From contig NZ_JAHXZM010000008.1 in assembly GCF_019429535.1 (NCBI RefSeq), forward strand, positions 54,441 to 118,440: a stretch of 64,000 bases of DNA, in the 5' to 3' direction. Positions within the stretch are counted from its first letter, which is position 1. Each line of letters opens with the position of its first letter. A program made the translations under genes and the position numbers. The notes beneath the pieces were generated by a model that did no database searches, was not told where the DNA came from, and saw nothing but the letters and a program-made list of their open reading frames with translations. This document shows positions 9,463 to 18,000 of the stretch, piece by piece. Source of the DNA: Sphingomonas citricola (GTDB lineage: Bacteria > Pseudomonadota > Alphaproteobacteria > Sphingomonadales > Sphingomonadaceae).

Positions 9463-10224
9463 TCAAGACAGCGGCGGTTGGCCGTTCGATGCGGTTAGCC
9501 CGCCGTCGACCGGCAGGTTCACGCCCGTCACGAAGTGCGCGTCCTCGCTCGCCAAGAACGCGATCGCGCCCGAGATGTCGGCGGGTTCGGCACCGCGGCC
9601 CATCGGGATGCGCTCCTCGAACTTGGCGATGAGGTCGGGCTGTTCCTTCATCCCTGCGGTCAGCGCGGTGTAGGTGAGCGATGGGTTGACCGCGTTGACG
9701 CGGACGCCGTGGCGGGCCTCGTCCATCGCGAGCGCGCGGGTGAAATTGCTCACCGCGCCCTTCGCCGCACAGTAGAAGCTGTGGTTCCAGTCGCCCCCCA
9801 GCCCCGAGACGGATGATACGTTGACGATGCAGCCCTTCGATTGCCGCAGATGCGGAACCGCGGCGCGGCTCATGTGGACGACGCCGTAGAGGTCGGTCTC
9901 GATCACCTTGGTGAATTCGGCGAAGTCGCCCTCGTCTACCTTGCCCAGATGATCGACGCCGGCGTCATTGACCAGCACGTCGATCCGCCCGAAGCGGTCG
10001 ACCGCGGCCTGGACCAGCGCCTCGCATGCCGCACGGTCGGAGACGTCGGTTTCGCGCGTCTCGACCGTCCCGCCGAGCTCGCCCGCCAGTGTGTCGAGCG
10101 CCGCCTTGTCGATGTCACCCAGCACCAGTGTCGCGCCTTCCTCGGCGAAGCGGCGCGCGGCCCCCTCACCGATGCCCGAGGCGGCACCGGTGATGACGAC
10201 GACCTTGTCGGAGAAGCGCGCCAT
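9463..10224 (-). CDS. SDR-family oxidoreductase, glucose/3-oxoacyl-reductase-like
   Basis: 253 residues with all the classical SDR signatures: TGAASGIG at 12-19, a VNDAG variant of the NNAG motif at 85-89, catalytic Ser near 138, Tyr151 and Lys155 in YCAAK, and the C-terminal VTGVNLPVDGG. It should be an NAD(P)-dependent dehydrogenase or reductase of a sugar, alcohol or keto-compound. Its ATG abuts the stop codon of the upstream DJ-1/PfpI gene with no spacer, so the two are almost certainly co-transcribed and translationally coupled. The substrate is not predictable from sequence alone. Confidence 0.9.
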   Translation of the reverse strand: MARFSDKVVVITGAASGIGEGAARRFAEEGATLVLGDIDKAALDTLAGELGGTVETRETDVSDRAACEALVQAAVDRFGRIDVLVNDAGVDHLGKVDEGDFAEFTKVIETDLYGVVHMSRAAVPHLRQSKGCIVNVSSVSGLGGDWNHSFYCAAKGAVSNFTRALAMDEARHGVRVNAVNPSLTYTALTAGMKEQPDLIAKFEERIPMGRGAEPADISGAIAFLASEDAHFVTGVNLPVDGGLTASNGQPPLS

Positions 10225-10794
10225 TTACGCGTTCTCCGCCTGGGCGTCGTGTTTCCCTTCGCAGAATTCCTCGACCAGCTTGGCGCAGAAGGCGGGGAGG
10301 TCGTCAGGATTGCGGCTGGTGACGAGGCCCTGGTCGACGACTACTTCCTGGTCGACCCAGGTACCGCCCGCGTTCTCGATATCGGTCTGGAGCGTCGGGA
10401 ACGAGGTAAGCGTGCGGCCGCGGACCTGATCGGCCTCGATCAGCGTCCACGGTGCGTGGCAGATCGCGGCGACGGGCTTCTTCGCAGCGAAGAAGTCGCG
10501 GACGAAAGCTACGACCTGATCCGACCCGCGCAGCTTGTCCGCGCCGACGCAGCCGCCCGGGATGACAAGCGCGTCGAACTGATCGGCCGAGACGTCGCCG
10601 ATCGCCTTGTCGACATTGAACTTGGCACCCGGATCGAGGTCGTTGTTGAACGTCTCCGCCTCACCCGTTTCCAAGCTGACGACGGTGACGGTGCCGCCCG
10701 CCTGCTCGACCGCTGCCTTGGGTTGCGCGAACTCGGGCTCCTCAGTGCCGCGCGGCGCGATCAGGATCGCGATCTTCTTGCCTTGAAGCTTCAT
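10225..10794 (-). CDS. DJ-1/PfpI-family type 1 glutamine amidotransferase-like protein (YhbO-type)
   Basis: 189 residues. The nucleophile elbow AICHAPW puts Cys112 next to His113, with an acidic partner at about Glu19 (GTEEPEF), the arrangement of PfpI/YhbO proteins. An FNVDKAIGDV segment and VIPGGCVGADKLR are also typical. Members of the family act as stress-induced chaperones, deglycase-like enzymes or peptidases, and which applies here is unknown. The stop codon touches the ATG of the downstream SDR gene, giving a two-gene stress-type operon. Confidence 0.92.
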   Translation of the reverse strand: MKLQGKKIAILIAPRGTEEPEFAQPKAAVEQAGGTVTVVSLETGEAETFNNDLDPGAKFNVDKAIGDVSADQFDALVIPGGCVGADKLRGSDQVVAFVRDFFAAKKPVAAICHAPWTLIEADQVRGRTLTSFPTLQTDIENAGGTWVDQEVVVDQGLVTSRNPDDLPAFCAKLVEEFCEGKHDAQAENA

Positions 10795-11100
10795 GCTGGT
10801 TCGTCCGATCTGGGGGAGGGGGCGCCGCTAAAGGCACCGGGGGAGTGATCGAACGAGCGGGTAAGTGGTTCCGTTGTGGCTAAAACAGTGTCGACGACTA
10901 TGAAGGCATACTTGTCTACATGCACGCTGCAGACGTAAAGTTTTCGCGCTGTCGCCCCCAACGAACACGCGCCCGGATGCCGGTTCGAGCAGGTGAACCG
11001 GTATCCGAGCGCGATCCCACCGGGGTGGTGGGGACCCGCCGCAACCGAGGGGGAGGGCGGCAGGGCGGGGTTGCCTGGCCCCGGTGGAATGGGTGGGGGC
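10795..11100. other. Intergenic region with one strong hairpin
   Basis: About 306 bp without a credible gene between the PfpI gene and the entericidin-like gene. The main structure is a 13-bp stem at 10974-10986 / 10995-11007 with an 8-nt loop and one G-T pair. No T-run follows on either strand, so it is either an imperfect terminator for the minus-strand lipoprotein gene or an mRNA-stabilising hairpin. Confidence 0.5.
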
Positions 11101-11241
11101 TTACTTGCCCTTGTTCTTGCCCGACGCGTCGGAGACGGCGCTGCCGGCGGACTTCAGGTCACGGCCGGCGCCGTTGACGGTGTTGCACGCGGTAAGCGCC
11201 AGCATCGCGGTGAGGCCGGTTGCGAGAGCGATCTTCTTCAT
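11101..11241 (-). CDS. Entericidin A/B-family small lipoprotein
   Basis: A 46-residue reading frame with AAGGAG 8 nt before the ATG. The N-terminus is a lipoprotein signal (MKKIALATGLTAMLALTACN; lipobox L-T-A-C with Cys19), followed by the entericidin signature NTVNGAGRDLKSAG and a Lys/Gly-rich tail. Entericidins are tiny cell-envelope lipoproteins linked to stationary phase and stress; in Escherichia coli the A/B pair works as antidote and toxin. Only one copy is visible here. It stands alone, between a repeat-rich spacer and an intergenic hairpin, close to a CsbD/PAS-LuxR stress operon. Confidence 0.9.
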   Translation of the reverse strand: MKKIALATGLTAMLALTACNTVNGAGRDLKSAGSAVSDASGKNKGK

Positions 11242-11262
11242 GGGAGCATCTCCTTGGATAAC

Positions 11263-11380
11263 GGACGGACGGTCAGCATGCTGTCCGTCCGGTCTTCAAC
11301 AAAGGGTACGGCGGGGCCGATACGCTGCCCCGCCCGGTCTTCGACAAAGGTGCGGCGGGGCCGGTACGCCGCCCCGCCGC
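11263..11380. repeat. Tandem 45-bp repeat with three hairpins
   Basis: Two diverged copies of a 45-bp unit lie head to tail at 11291-11335 and 11336-11380, both starting GGTCTTC and both ending in an inverted repeat (GGCGGGGC/GCCCCGCC and GCGGCGGGGC/GCCCCGCCGC). A further inverted repeat (GGACGGAC/GTCCGTCC) sits at 11263-11290. The hairpins lie between the stop codon of the membrane-protein gene and the ribosome site of the entericidin gene. They could be terminators duplicated in place, although the T-runs behind them are weak. Confidence 0.75.
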
Positions 11381-11386
11381 GGGCAC

Positions 11387-12286
11387 TCAGCGTACCCGGC
11401 GACGCGTCGCCGCGGTGGCGCCAAAGGCGGCCGCGCCTGCACCGACCAGCAGTGCAAGGACGAGGATGAACGAGGTCTTCGACGCCGCGCCCGCGGCCGT
11501 GTCGGCTGCGCTCTTCGCGGTCGCGACGGCCTGGTTCTTGGTGTCAACGAAACGCTGCTTGGCCTGGGTGACCTGCGCTTGCGCCTCGGGGCGGCTGATC
11601 TTGCGCTGCGCGGCGACGATGTCGACGATGCGGCTCTCGGCGCGCTGGCCCTCGGCCCCGCCACGCGCGAGCGCGGGCAGTTCCTTCGCCACTTCCTTCT
11701 GCGCCTGCTCCGGCGTCATCTGCGCGGGATCGCTCGGCGCGTCGGAAAGATAGTCGGCCGCTTCTTGGCGGATGTCGCTCTGGTCAATGCCCGCGACCGA
11801 GGCGGCGGTGGGTGCCGCGCGTGCGGCAGCACCGACGGTCGAGCCCGCTGCGCTGGCGACCGTGCCGACGGTGCGGAACGCGCCACCGATGATCCCGCCG
11901 ACCGCGGAGGTCAGCAGGTAGATCGTCAGGATCAGCGTCACGCCCCACACGACCAGTCCGTGGACGAGCGCGTCGAACCGCTCGGTCACGCCCGATACGC
12001 GCGCCGCGGCATAGCCACCCGCGCCCAGCGCGACGACCGTGGTAATCAGCCAGTAGAGCCCGGCGCCGATGCCGAAGCCCGCCGCACCCGGGGTCGTGCC
12101 CTCGACCGGGTCAACCATCGAGAGGCCGATGCCGGTCCCGAGGATGCTGAGCAGCACCTGCACTGCGACGGCGAGCACCACGCCCGCGAAGATCGCGCCC
12201 CACGACAGTCGCGGCAGCACGCGCGGGGTCTGGATGGTGTCGGCCGCGACGTAATTGCCCGAAACCCCCGTTACATTGGTCGCCAT
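11387..12286 (-). CDS. Multi-pass membrane protein of unknown function (PhnA-like/DUF type)
   Basis: 299 residues from the ATG at 12286, which has AGGAG 5 nt upstream; a GTG two codons earlier is less likely. Three hydrophobic segments occupy the first half (including WGAIFAGVVLAVAVQVLL and VVWGVTLILTIYLL). A soluble Ala/Gln-rich helical region follows, and one last membrane segment (SFILVLALLVGAGAAAFGA) is followed by an Arg-rich C-terminus. The WGAIFAGVV start resembles membrane proteins often labelled PhnA-like in alphaproteobacteria. It lies 2 nt after the preceding gene of a four-gene stress-type operon, so a role in envelope stress is inferred. Confidence 0.8.
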   Translation of the reverse strand: MATNVTGVSGNYVAADTIQTPRVLPRLSWGAIFAGVVLAVAVQVLLSILGTGIGLSMVDPVEGTTPGAAGFGIGAGLYWLITTVVALGAGGYAAARVSGVTERFDALVHGLVVWGVTLILTIYLLTSAVGGIIGGAFRTVGTVASAAGSTVGAAARAAPTAASVAGIDQSDIRQEAADYLSDAPSDPAQMTPEQAQKEVAKELPALARGGAEGQRAESRIVDIVAAQRKISRPEAQAQVTQAKQRFVDTKNQAVATAKSAADTAAGAASKTSFILVLALLVGAGAAAFGATAATRRRVR

Positions 12287-12288
12287 AT

Positions 12289-12522
12289 TCACTCCTGTTC
12301 TTGTTTTGGATTGGTGTCACGGCGCGGGCGGGACGGCGTTGCGCCGTCGTCGTCACCATGCCGTGCCGCGTGGCGCTGCTCGTTGCGGCCATCGCGGACC
12401 GCCTGGTCGTCGCCGAGCAGCTTGCCGATCGCCTCGAGCGCCGCTCCCTTGGCCTTGCGGACCTTCGCGGGTTCGGGCTTGTCGCGCTCGTCGCGGTGTT
12501 TCTTGTCGGTATCGTCGCTCAC
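12289..12522 (-). CDS. Small highly charged protein, CsbD-like core
   Basis: 77 residues, rich in Lys, Asp, Glu and Arg, with no hydrophobic segment. The centre (AKGAALEAIGKLLGDD) resembles the repeated AKGKVKEAAGKLTGD pattern of CsbD-like stress proteins. The ATG overlaps the stop of the upstream PAS-LuxR gene by 4 nt, and its stop lies 2 nt before the next gene. Translational coupling of this kind argues that it is real despite its size. It is probably a cytoplasmic stress protein; the CsbD relation is tentative. Confidence 0.7.
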   Translation of the reverse strand: MSDDTDKKHRDERDKPEPAKVRKAKGAALEAIGKLLGDDQAVRDGRNEQRHAARHGDDDGATPSRPRRDTNPKQEQE

Positions 12523-14021
12523 GCGTTCGCCTCCGCGAGCAGCCGTTCGCCGTCGAACCCGCGCGCACGCGCCCAGGCGGCCGCGGCGGTGCGGCGGTTT
12601 ACGCCGATCTTGGCGTAGATCCTCGCCACGTGGTTGCGCACGGTGTTGCCCGAGACGCCGAGCGCGCGCGCGATGCTTTTATCGTCCAGCCCGCGGCAGA
12701 TCAGCGCCAGCACCTCGCGCTCGCGCGAGGTCAGGTCGTCGAGCGAGGCGCCGCGTTCGTCGGGTTGCGGCGCGCGCAGCCGCGCGAGCTTGTCCATGAT
12801 CGAGCGGCTGAACCAGCTCGTATCCTTCATCACCGCCTCGATCGCTTCGACCAGCTCGAGCTCGGTCGCCTTGCGCTGGGTAATGTCTTGGAAGGCCCAG
12901 AGCAGGCATTCGTCGCCGTTCAGCGTGAACGCCTCGGTCGAGACGAGGCAGTCGATATGCCCGCCCTCGCGCGTCGCGATCCCCGCCTCGTGGCCGCGCA
13001 AGGCCCCGCCCTGCTCGATCGCGGCCTCGATCTCGCGGCCGGTGCCCTCGCCCGCCCACAGCCCGACGTCGCTGAGCGAGCGGCCGATGATCGCGGGCGC
13101 GGCATAGCCGGTCAGCTGGGTGAAGCTCGCGTTGATCTCGCACAACAGATGCCCGTCGCGCGCGCCGATCGCCATCGCGACGGGCGCCATCTGGAAGGTG
13201 CGCGTGAAGCGTTCCTCGCTGTGGCGCAGCGCTTCCTCCGCCTGACGCCGGGGTTCGAGGTCGGCGAAGGTGAACAGCATGCACGGCTGGTCGTTCAGGT
13301 CGATCGGCTGCCCGGCGACGATCACGAGCTTGGTCGCGCCGCCCGGCAGTTCGAGCCGCGCCTCCATCTGCGGGATCGTCGCGCCTTCGCCGAGCCGCGT
13401 TTTCGCGAGGTCGCGCCGGTCGGCCTCGCGCAGCACATCGATGTCGTAGACGGTGCGGCTCAGCACCTCGTCGCGCGCGAAGCCGGTCATGTCGAGGAAA
13501 CCCTGGTTCACCTTGACGAAGCGCAGGTCGGACAGCCGGCAGATCACCGCGGGCGCGGGGTTGGCGTTGAACGATTGCTCGAACCGGTCCTCCGCCTCGT
13601 ATTGTGCGGTGACGTCCTGGATGACGAGCACGACGCAGGTCGGCGCGTCCTCGTCGCGGTCGTTGAGCACGAGGCTGCGGAACTGGTGGACCCAGCGCGG
13701 CTCCTCCTCGCCCGCGACCGTCACCTCGACCACCACCTCGGAGAAGCGGTCGCCCGCGACGACGCGCTCGATCGGGTAATCGTCGGCCGCGACGCGGTGG
13801 TTGTTACGGTAGCGCAACTGGAACCGCCGACGATAATCGTCGACGTCGGTACCCAGCGCCTCGAGCGAGGAGACGCCGTGCATCCGAAGCGCGGCGTCGT
13901 TCGCCCAGAGCAACGTCTGGTCGGGATCGATCAGGATCACGCCCTCGTCGAGCCCCGCGATGATCTGGCGCAGGTGGCGCAGATCCGCGGTCTCGCGCAG
14001 CGAAGTCAGCGACGCGGCCAC
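12519..14021 (-). CDS. PAS-domain LuxR-type transcriptional regulator
   Basis: 500 residues. Three PAS-like modules lie at roughly 12-140, 145-260 and 265-395. The second opens with FNANPAPAVICRLSDLRFVKVNQGFLDMTGF split by short insertions, and the third contains NASFTQLTGYAAPAIIGRSL. A LuxR-type helix-turn-helix follows at about 428-485 (LTSREREVLALICRGLDDK and VSGNTVRNHVARIYAKIGV). There is no histidine-kinase core and no LOV cysteine motif (NCRFLQ), so the signal is not obviously light. The gene sits 5 nt behind the CsbD-like gene and overlaps the next gene by 4 nt. It probably controls its own stress operon and other genes. Confidence 0.92.
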   Translation of the reverse strand: MAASLTSLRETADLRHLRQIIAGLDEGVILIDPDQTLLWANDAALRMHGVSSLEALGTDVDDYRRRFQLRYRNNHRVAADDYPIERVVAGDRFSEVVVEVTVAGEEEPRWVHQFRSLVLNDRDEDAPTCVVLVIQDVTAQYEAEDRFEQSFNANPAPAVICRLSDLRFVKVNQGFLDMTGFARDEVLSRTVYDIDVLREADRRDLAKTRLGEGATIPQMEARLELPGGATKLVIVAGQPIDLNDQPCMLFTFADLEPRRQAEEALRHSEERFTRTFQMAPVAMAIGARDGHLLCEINASFTQLTGYAAPAIIGRSLSDVGLWAGEGTGREIEAAIEQGGALRGHEAGIATREGGHIDCLVSTEAFTLNGDECLLWAFQDITQRKATELELVEAIEAVMKDTSWFSRSIMDKLARLRAPQPDERGASLDDLTSREREVLALICRGLDDKSIARALGVSGNTVRNHVARIYAKIGVNRRTAAAAWARARGFDGERLLAEANA

Positions 14022-14026
14022 CTGGT

Positions 14027-14458
14027 TCAGGCGCGCTCGCCGTGGATCAGCCAGCCGAGCAGATAGCCGCCGATCCCTGCCCCCAGCGCGGCGAACACCG
14101 CCCAGGACGCGGGATTGTTCGACACCGCCGCATTCGCCGCGCGCGTGCCACGCGCGGCCGCATCGCCCGCGCGGTCGGCGACGTCGTGCGCCCGGTCGGT
14201 TGCCCGGTCGGCGACGTCGCGGGCACGGTCGGCCGCGTCACCCAGCCGCTCCTTCGCCTCGTCGACGAAGCCGGGGGCGGCATCGACCGCGTCCTCGGCG
14301 ATGCCGCGCGCGCGGCCGTAGAGGTTCTCAGCGCCGCCCGCGACCTGATCGACCACGCCGTTGACCTGCCATTCGCGGCTGCCGACCGCGTCGCCGACCG
14401 CCTTCTCGACCTTGCCGCCCAGATAGCGCGCACCGCCGTGCAATTCGTTCTTGTTCAT
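14027..14458 (-). CDS. CsbD-family stress protein with C-terminal membrane anchor
   Basis: 143 residues behind a GGAGGAG ribosome site. The N-terminus has the CsbD layout (GGKVEKAVGDAVG, then VNGVVDQVAGGAENLYG). The middle is a long alanine/aspartate/arginine helix with a degenerate 11-residue DxADRAxD repeat. The C-terminus is a membrane segment (WAVFAALGAGIGGYLLGWL). This layout is seen in alphaproteobacterial general-stress proteins. It is the first gene of a minus-strand operon running to 11387. The antisense frames here are only composition shadows. Confidence 0.85.
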   Translation of the reverse strand: MNKNELHGGARYLGGKVEKAVGDAVGSREWQVNGVVDQVAGGAENLYGRARGIAEDAVDAAPGFVDEAKERLGDAADRARDVADRATDRAHDVADRAGDAAARGTRAANAAVSNNPASWAVFAALGAGIGGYLLGWLIHGERA

Positions 14459-15072
14459 GCCTGCTCCTCCGTTCGTGACGGCCGATCACCCACGCGCCGC
14501 GTCGCGCGCAGGCACGGGGGCACTGCACGGCGGGCGGGTGGGGGCAGCGGCAAACGTCAACAGCATCTCCGTTACGGCCGCGCAACGCAGCCGGTTCGGA
14601 CGCATCAACCTATGTTAGCGACATTGGTTGCTGGTGATTACGTACGTGATGGTTGGTGTTGTTCTACTACGAAACAGTAGTTCGATCGCGATTTGGACTA
14701 GTGCACCACTGTCGCGCGACATCGATAATGCAAAGCACCGCCGACGAAGGATCGGCTGAGAAGGCAGGGCTTCCATCGTCGGGATCGCGCTCGCATCTTG
14801 TCGTAGTGCCCCGATACGGGCGATTGTTGTAGCCGTGTCTCACCACCCCCGCATCGTGCCTGGCAGTTCGGCTCCCATCACCGCGGTCAGCAGGAATGCC
14901 GGTATTGTGGCGAACAATGAGAGGGGGGCACGAACAGGCGCAAATACACCATCTGCGATCCCCATCGGTAGCGCTGAGGTGCTCTGAATCTACCTATCCT
15001 TACAGCTAGACGTGATCGACTCGACAAATCGCCCGGCTTCGATGATGGGAGCGAGTAAAGTGGGGGAATGTC
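14459..15072. other. Divergent promoter region between the stress operon and the autotransporter gene
   Basis: About 614 bp with no credible gene. It must hold the promoter of the CsbD operon (minus) and of the giant autotransporter (plus). I looked for the GGAAC-N16/17-CGTT pattern of the alphaproteobacterial general-stress sigma factor upstream of the CsbD gene and did not find a convincing copy. The right half, near 14600-14700, is poorer in G+C. Confidence 0.5.
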
Positions 15073-18000
15073 ATGAACTTGAATGGTGCGCTGCGTGGGC
15101 AGCGGGTGCGTCGCTATGCGCTGGGGACGAGCGGGATCGCGCTGGCAATGGTGCTGGGTGGGCCGGCTGAGGCGCAGTGCAGCCCCGATCCCACCACGGT
15201 CAACGGCACCACCAATTGCACCGGCACCGATGATAACGGGCTGACAGTCACGACGAATGGTACTCGTGTGATTGTTGCCAAGGACGCAATTGTGCGGGCA
15301 GGCACCACCCCGGCTGCAATCACGCTGAGCGCACGCGATCTGTCATTGAGCGTCGCAGGTTTGGTCGACGGCGACGTGAACAAGGCGGCCGTATTGCTGA
15401 CCGCTGGGGCGCCGACCACCTACATCTGCACCGATCCCTATGCCGGCCCGGGTTATTTCTACTGCACGCCCGGCACGGTGGTGACGAGCTATCCCAGTGC
15501 GAACGCGTCGATCTCGATCGCAGCCGGCGGCTCGTTGACGGGTGCGCAAGGATTGGTGATCCGGCGTGATCCCGCCAACACCAGCGGCAGCGCGAGCGCC
15601 TATGTTACCAATGCCGGCACGATCACGGGCCGCGACGGCCGTGCCATCCTAGCCGATGGGGCGGGGGTGAGCGCCCTATCCTTGACCAATACCACGACGG
15701 GCACGGTCAACGGCAGCGTCAGCGGTGCGGTGTCCTACGTGACCAATGCCGGTCGGATCGTGGCGGGCAACAACGGGGCGATCGCCTCCTCGCAGAACGG
15801 CTTCAATCTCTACAACACCGGCAGCGTTACCTCGACCGGCACAACCGCGACGGTCACCGGCACGGGCTACACCTATGTCTCGAACGCTGCGAATGCGACG
15901 ATCGGGGGTAGCGCGACCGCGATCAGTGCAAGCGGCGTATTGTCGCTGACCAACACGGGCACGATCAACGGATCAGTTTTGGTCACGAGCACGGGTGCGG
16001 CCGTAGAATCGAGCACGATCGACACGCGCAGCGGCACGATCAACGGCGATCTGACGCTTGGCGCGGGCAACGACATTCTGCGCGCGCGCTATGACGTTGC
16101 GACCGGGCGTGTGTCGTCGATTACCGGTTCGATTGATGGTGGCGCGGGAACCGATACGTTGGCGATCGGGATCGACGCCGACACGACCATCGCGCGCGCG
16201 GTGCTGCCAACCAATTTCGAGCTGCTCGGGCTCGACTTGTCGAACAACGCCACCGTGACGCTCGCTTCGAGCTTCACCGCTGGCAACGGCATTGCGCTGT
16301 CGGGTTCGGGCAGCGTCGTCAACCAAGCAGCGCTGGTCACGCGCGGCCCGGCGGTGACAACCGGCTTTTCCTCTTACGGCCCGATCTTCAACAATCAGGC
16401 GTCGATCACCGCGACCCTCGACAGCGTAGACCAGTTCGCGGTCAGCCTTACCAACAAGCTCACCAACTCGGGTACGATCACCGCTGTGAACGGTGCGGGG
16501 GTGCGTGCCTCGTCGCAGCTCGACAATTCAGGTACGATCACTGCAAGCGGCACGGGCGCAGCGCTCGACTATGCTACGCTGAACAATAGCGGCACCATTC
16601 GCTCCAGCGCAGGCGTGGGAGTGACGCTGTACAGCTACGGGGTGGAATCCACCAACAGCGGCATCATCGCAGGTGCCACGACCGGCCTGTCGCTATCGAG
16701 CGGGCGGCTCACCAACACTGGTACAATTTCTGGTGGTGTCACCGGCGCGCTAGTCGGCGGTACGTTGATCAACGCCGCAGGTGGCACGGTGACAGGCGGC
16801 ACCGTGGCGGTTGCCAGCAATGGCGGCGCGCGGCTGGTCAATGCCGGCACCATCATCGGCTCGGTCGACTTCACCTCGCCCTATTATTACGACAGCAGCA
16901 GCGACCTATTCGTCGACGATGGCGGCAGTGTCAGCGGTGCGATCCGCCTGGGTGGCGGAGACGACACGCTGGTGGTGACGCTGGGCGATACGGGACGTCC
17001 GTTCGCAGGGGCAGCCGGCGGGGTCGACGCGGGCGCGGGGTTCGACACGCTGCGGTACCGCGTCAACGCCGATGCGAGCGCGACCACAGCGCTCTCCAAC
17101 GGGTTCGAGGGGCTGGCGTTCGAGGTCGCAAACGGTGCAGCGCTGACGCTGGCGGCCGCAAATGGCGGAGCAGGCTCGATCGGCCTCACCGGGCAAGGCA
17201 GCGTCACGCTGACCGGCAGTTTTGCGTCGAGCGGTCGTTCGCTGATCGACACCACGATCCTGAACGTCGCGCAACTCACCGGTGCAGGTGCGGGCGAAAC
17301 GCGCGACCTGTCGGTTATCAACAACGGCACATTGTCGATCAGCGCGAGCGGGGCCAATTACGGCTTCTACAATCTCGCAGCGATCCTCGGCAGCGACGCC
17401 GATATCACCAACAACGGCACGATCATCGTCAGTAATGCCGCAGGTACCTATTACCCGGCATCCGCCATCTCGGGCGGCGTGAATGTATCCAATGCCGGCA
17501 CGATCACGCTCGGCGGGGGTGGTAGCGCGATCACCGGTGCACAGAATGTGACCAACACCGGCACGATCACCGCCACCGGAACCAATGCGGTCGGGGTCAG
17601 CGGCGCGACCACGCTCGTCAACAGCGGCACGATCCGCAGTGACGGTACCGCGGTCCAGAGCGGTTATTATTCAAACGGCAGCATCATAAACAGCGGTACG
17701 ATCGAGAGCCGCTTCGGCACGGCGGTGATGACCAGCTATTACGGTGGCGAGCTGGTGAACGAGGCCGGAGGCACGATTACCGGGCTGACCGCGGTCGATC
17801 TTTCGAATGGTGGCACCGTCGTTAATCGCGGCATGATCACCGGCAATGTGGCGGCGGCCAGCTATTATTCCTACTCGCCTGCTACCTACGTCTCCGATGG
17901 CGGTACGCTGACCGGGAATCTTACCTTTGGGTCCGGGCAGGATACGTTGGTGCTCTTCGGCGAGACCTCGGGCATCTCGGGCATGATCGATGGAGGCGAC

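Noticed and set aside
11084..12799. A 571-codon plus-strand frame over the entericidin gene, tandem repeat and membrane-protein gene
   Set aside because: It crosses several real minus-strand features and intergenic repeats, and its translation is low-complexity Arg/Ala.
12255..14066. A 603-codon plus-strand frame opposite the PAS-LuxR gene
   Set aside because: It is the antisense of well-recognised PAS and HTH domains, is Arg/Asp-rich with no domain, and has no ribosome site. High G+C makes such frames common.
14459..15072. General-stress sigma-factor promoter (GGAAC-N16/17-CGTT) before the CsbD operon
   Set aside because: No copy with both boxes at correct spacing was found. A partial match upstream of the PfpI gene near 10870 has too short a spacer.
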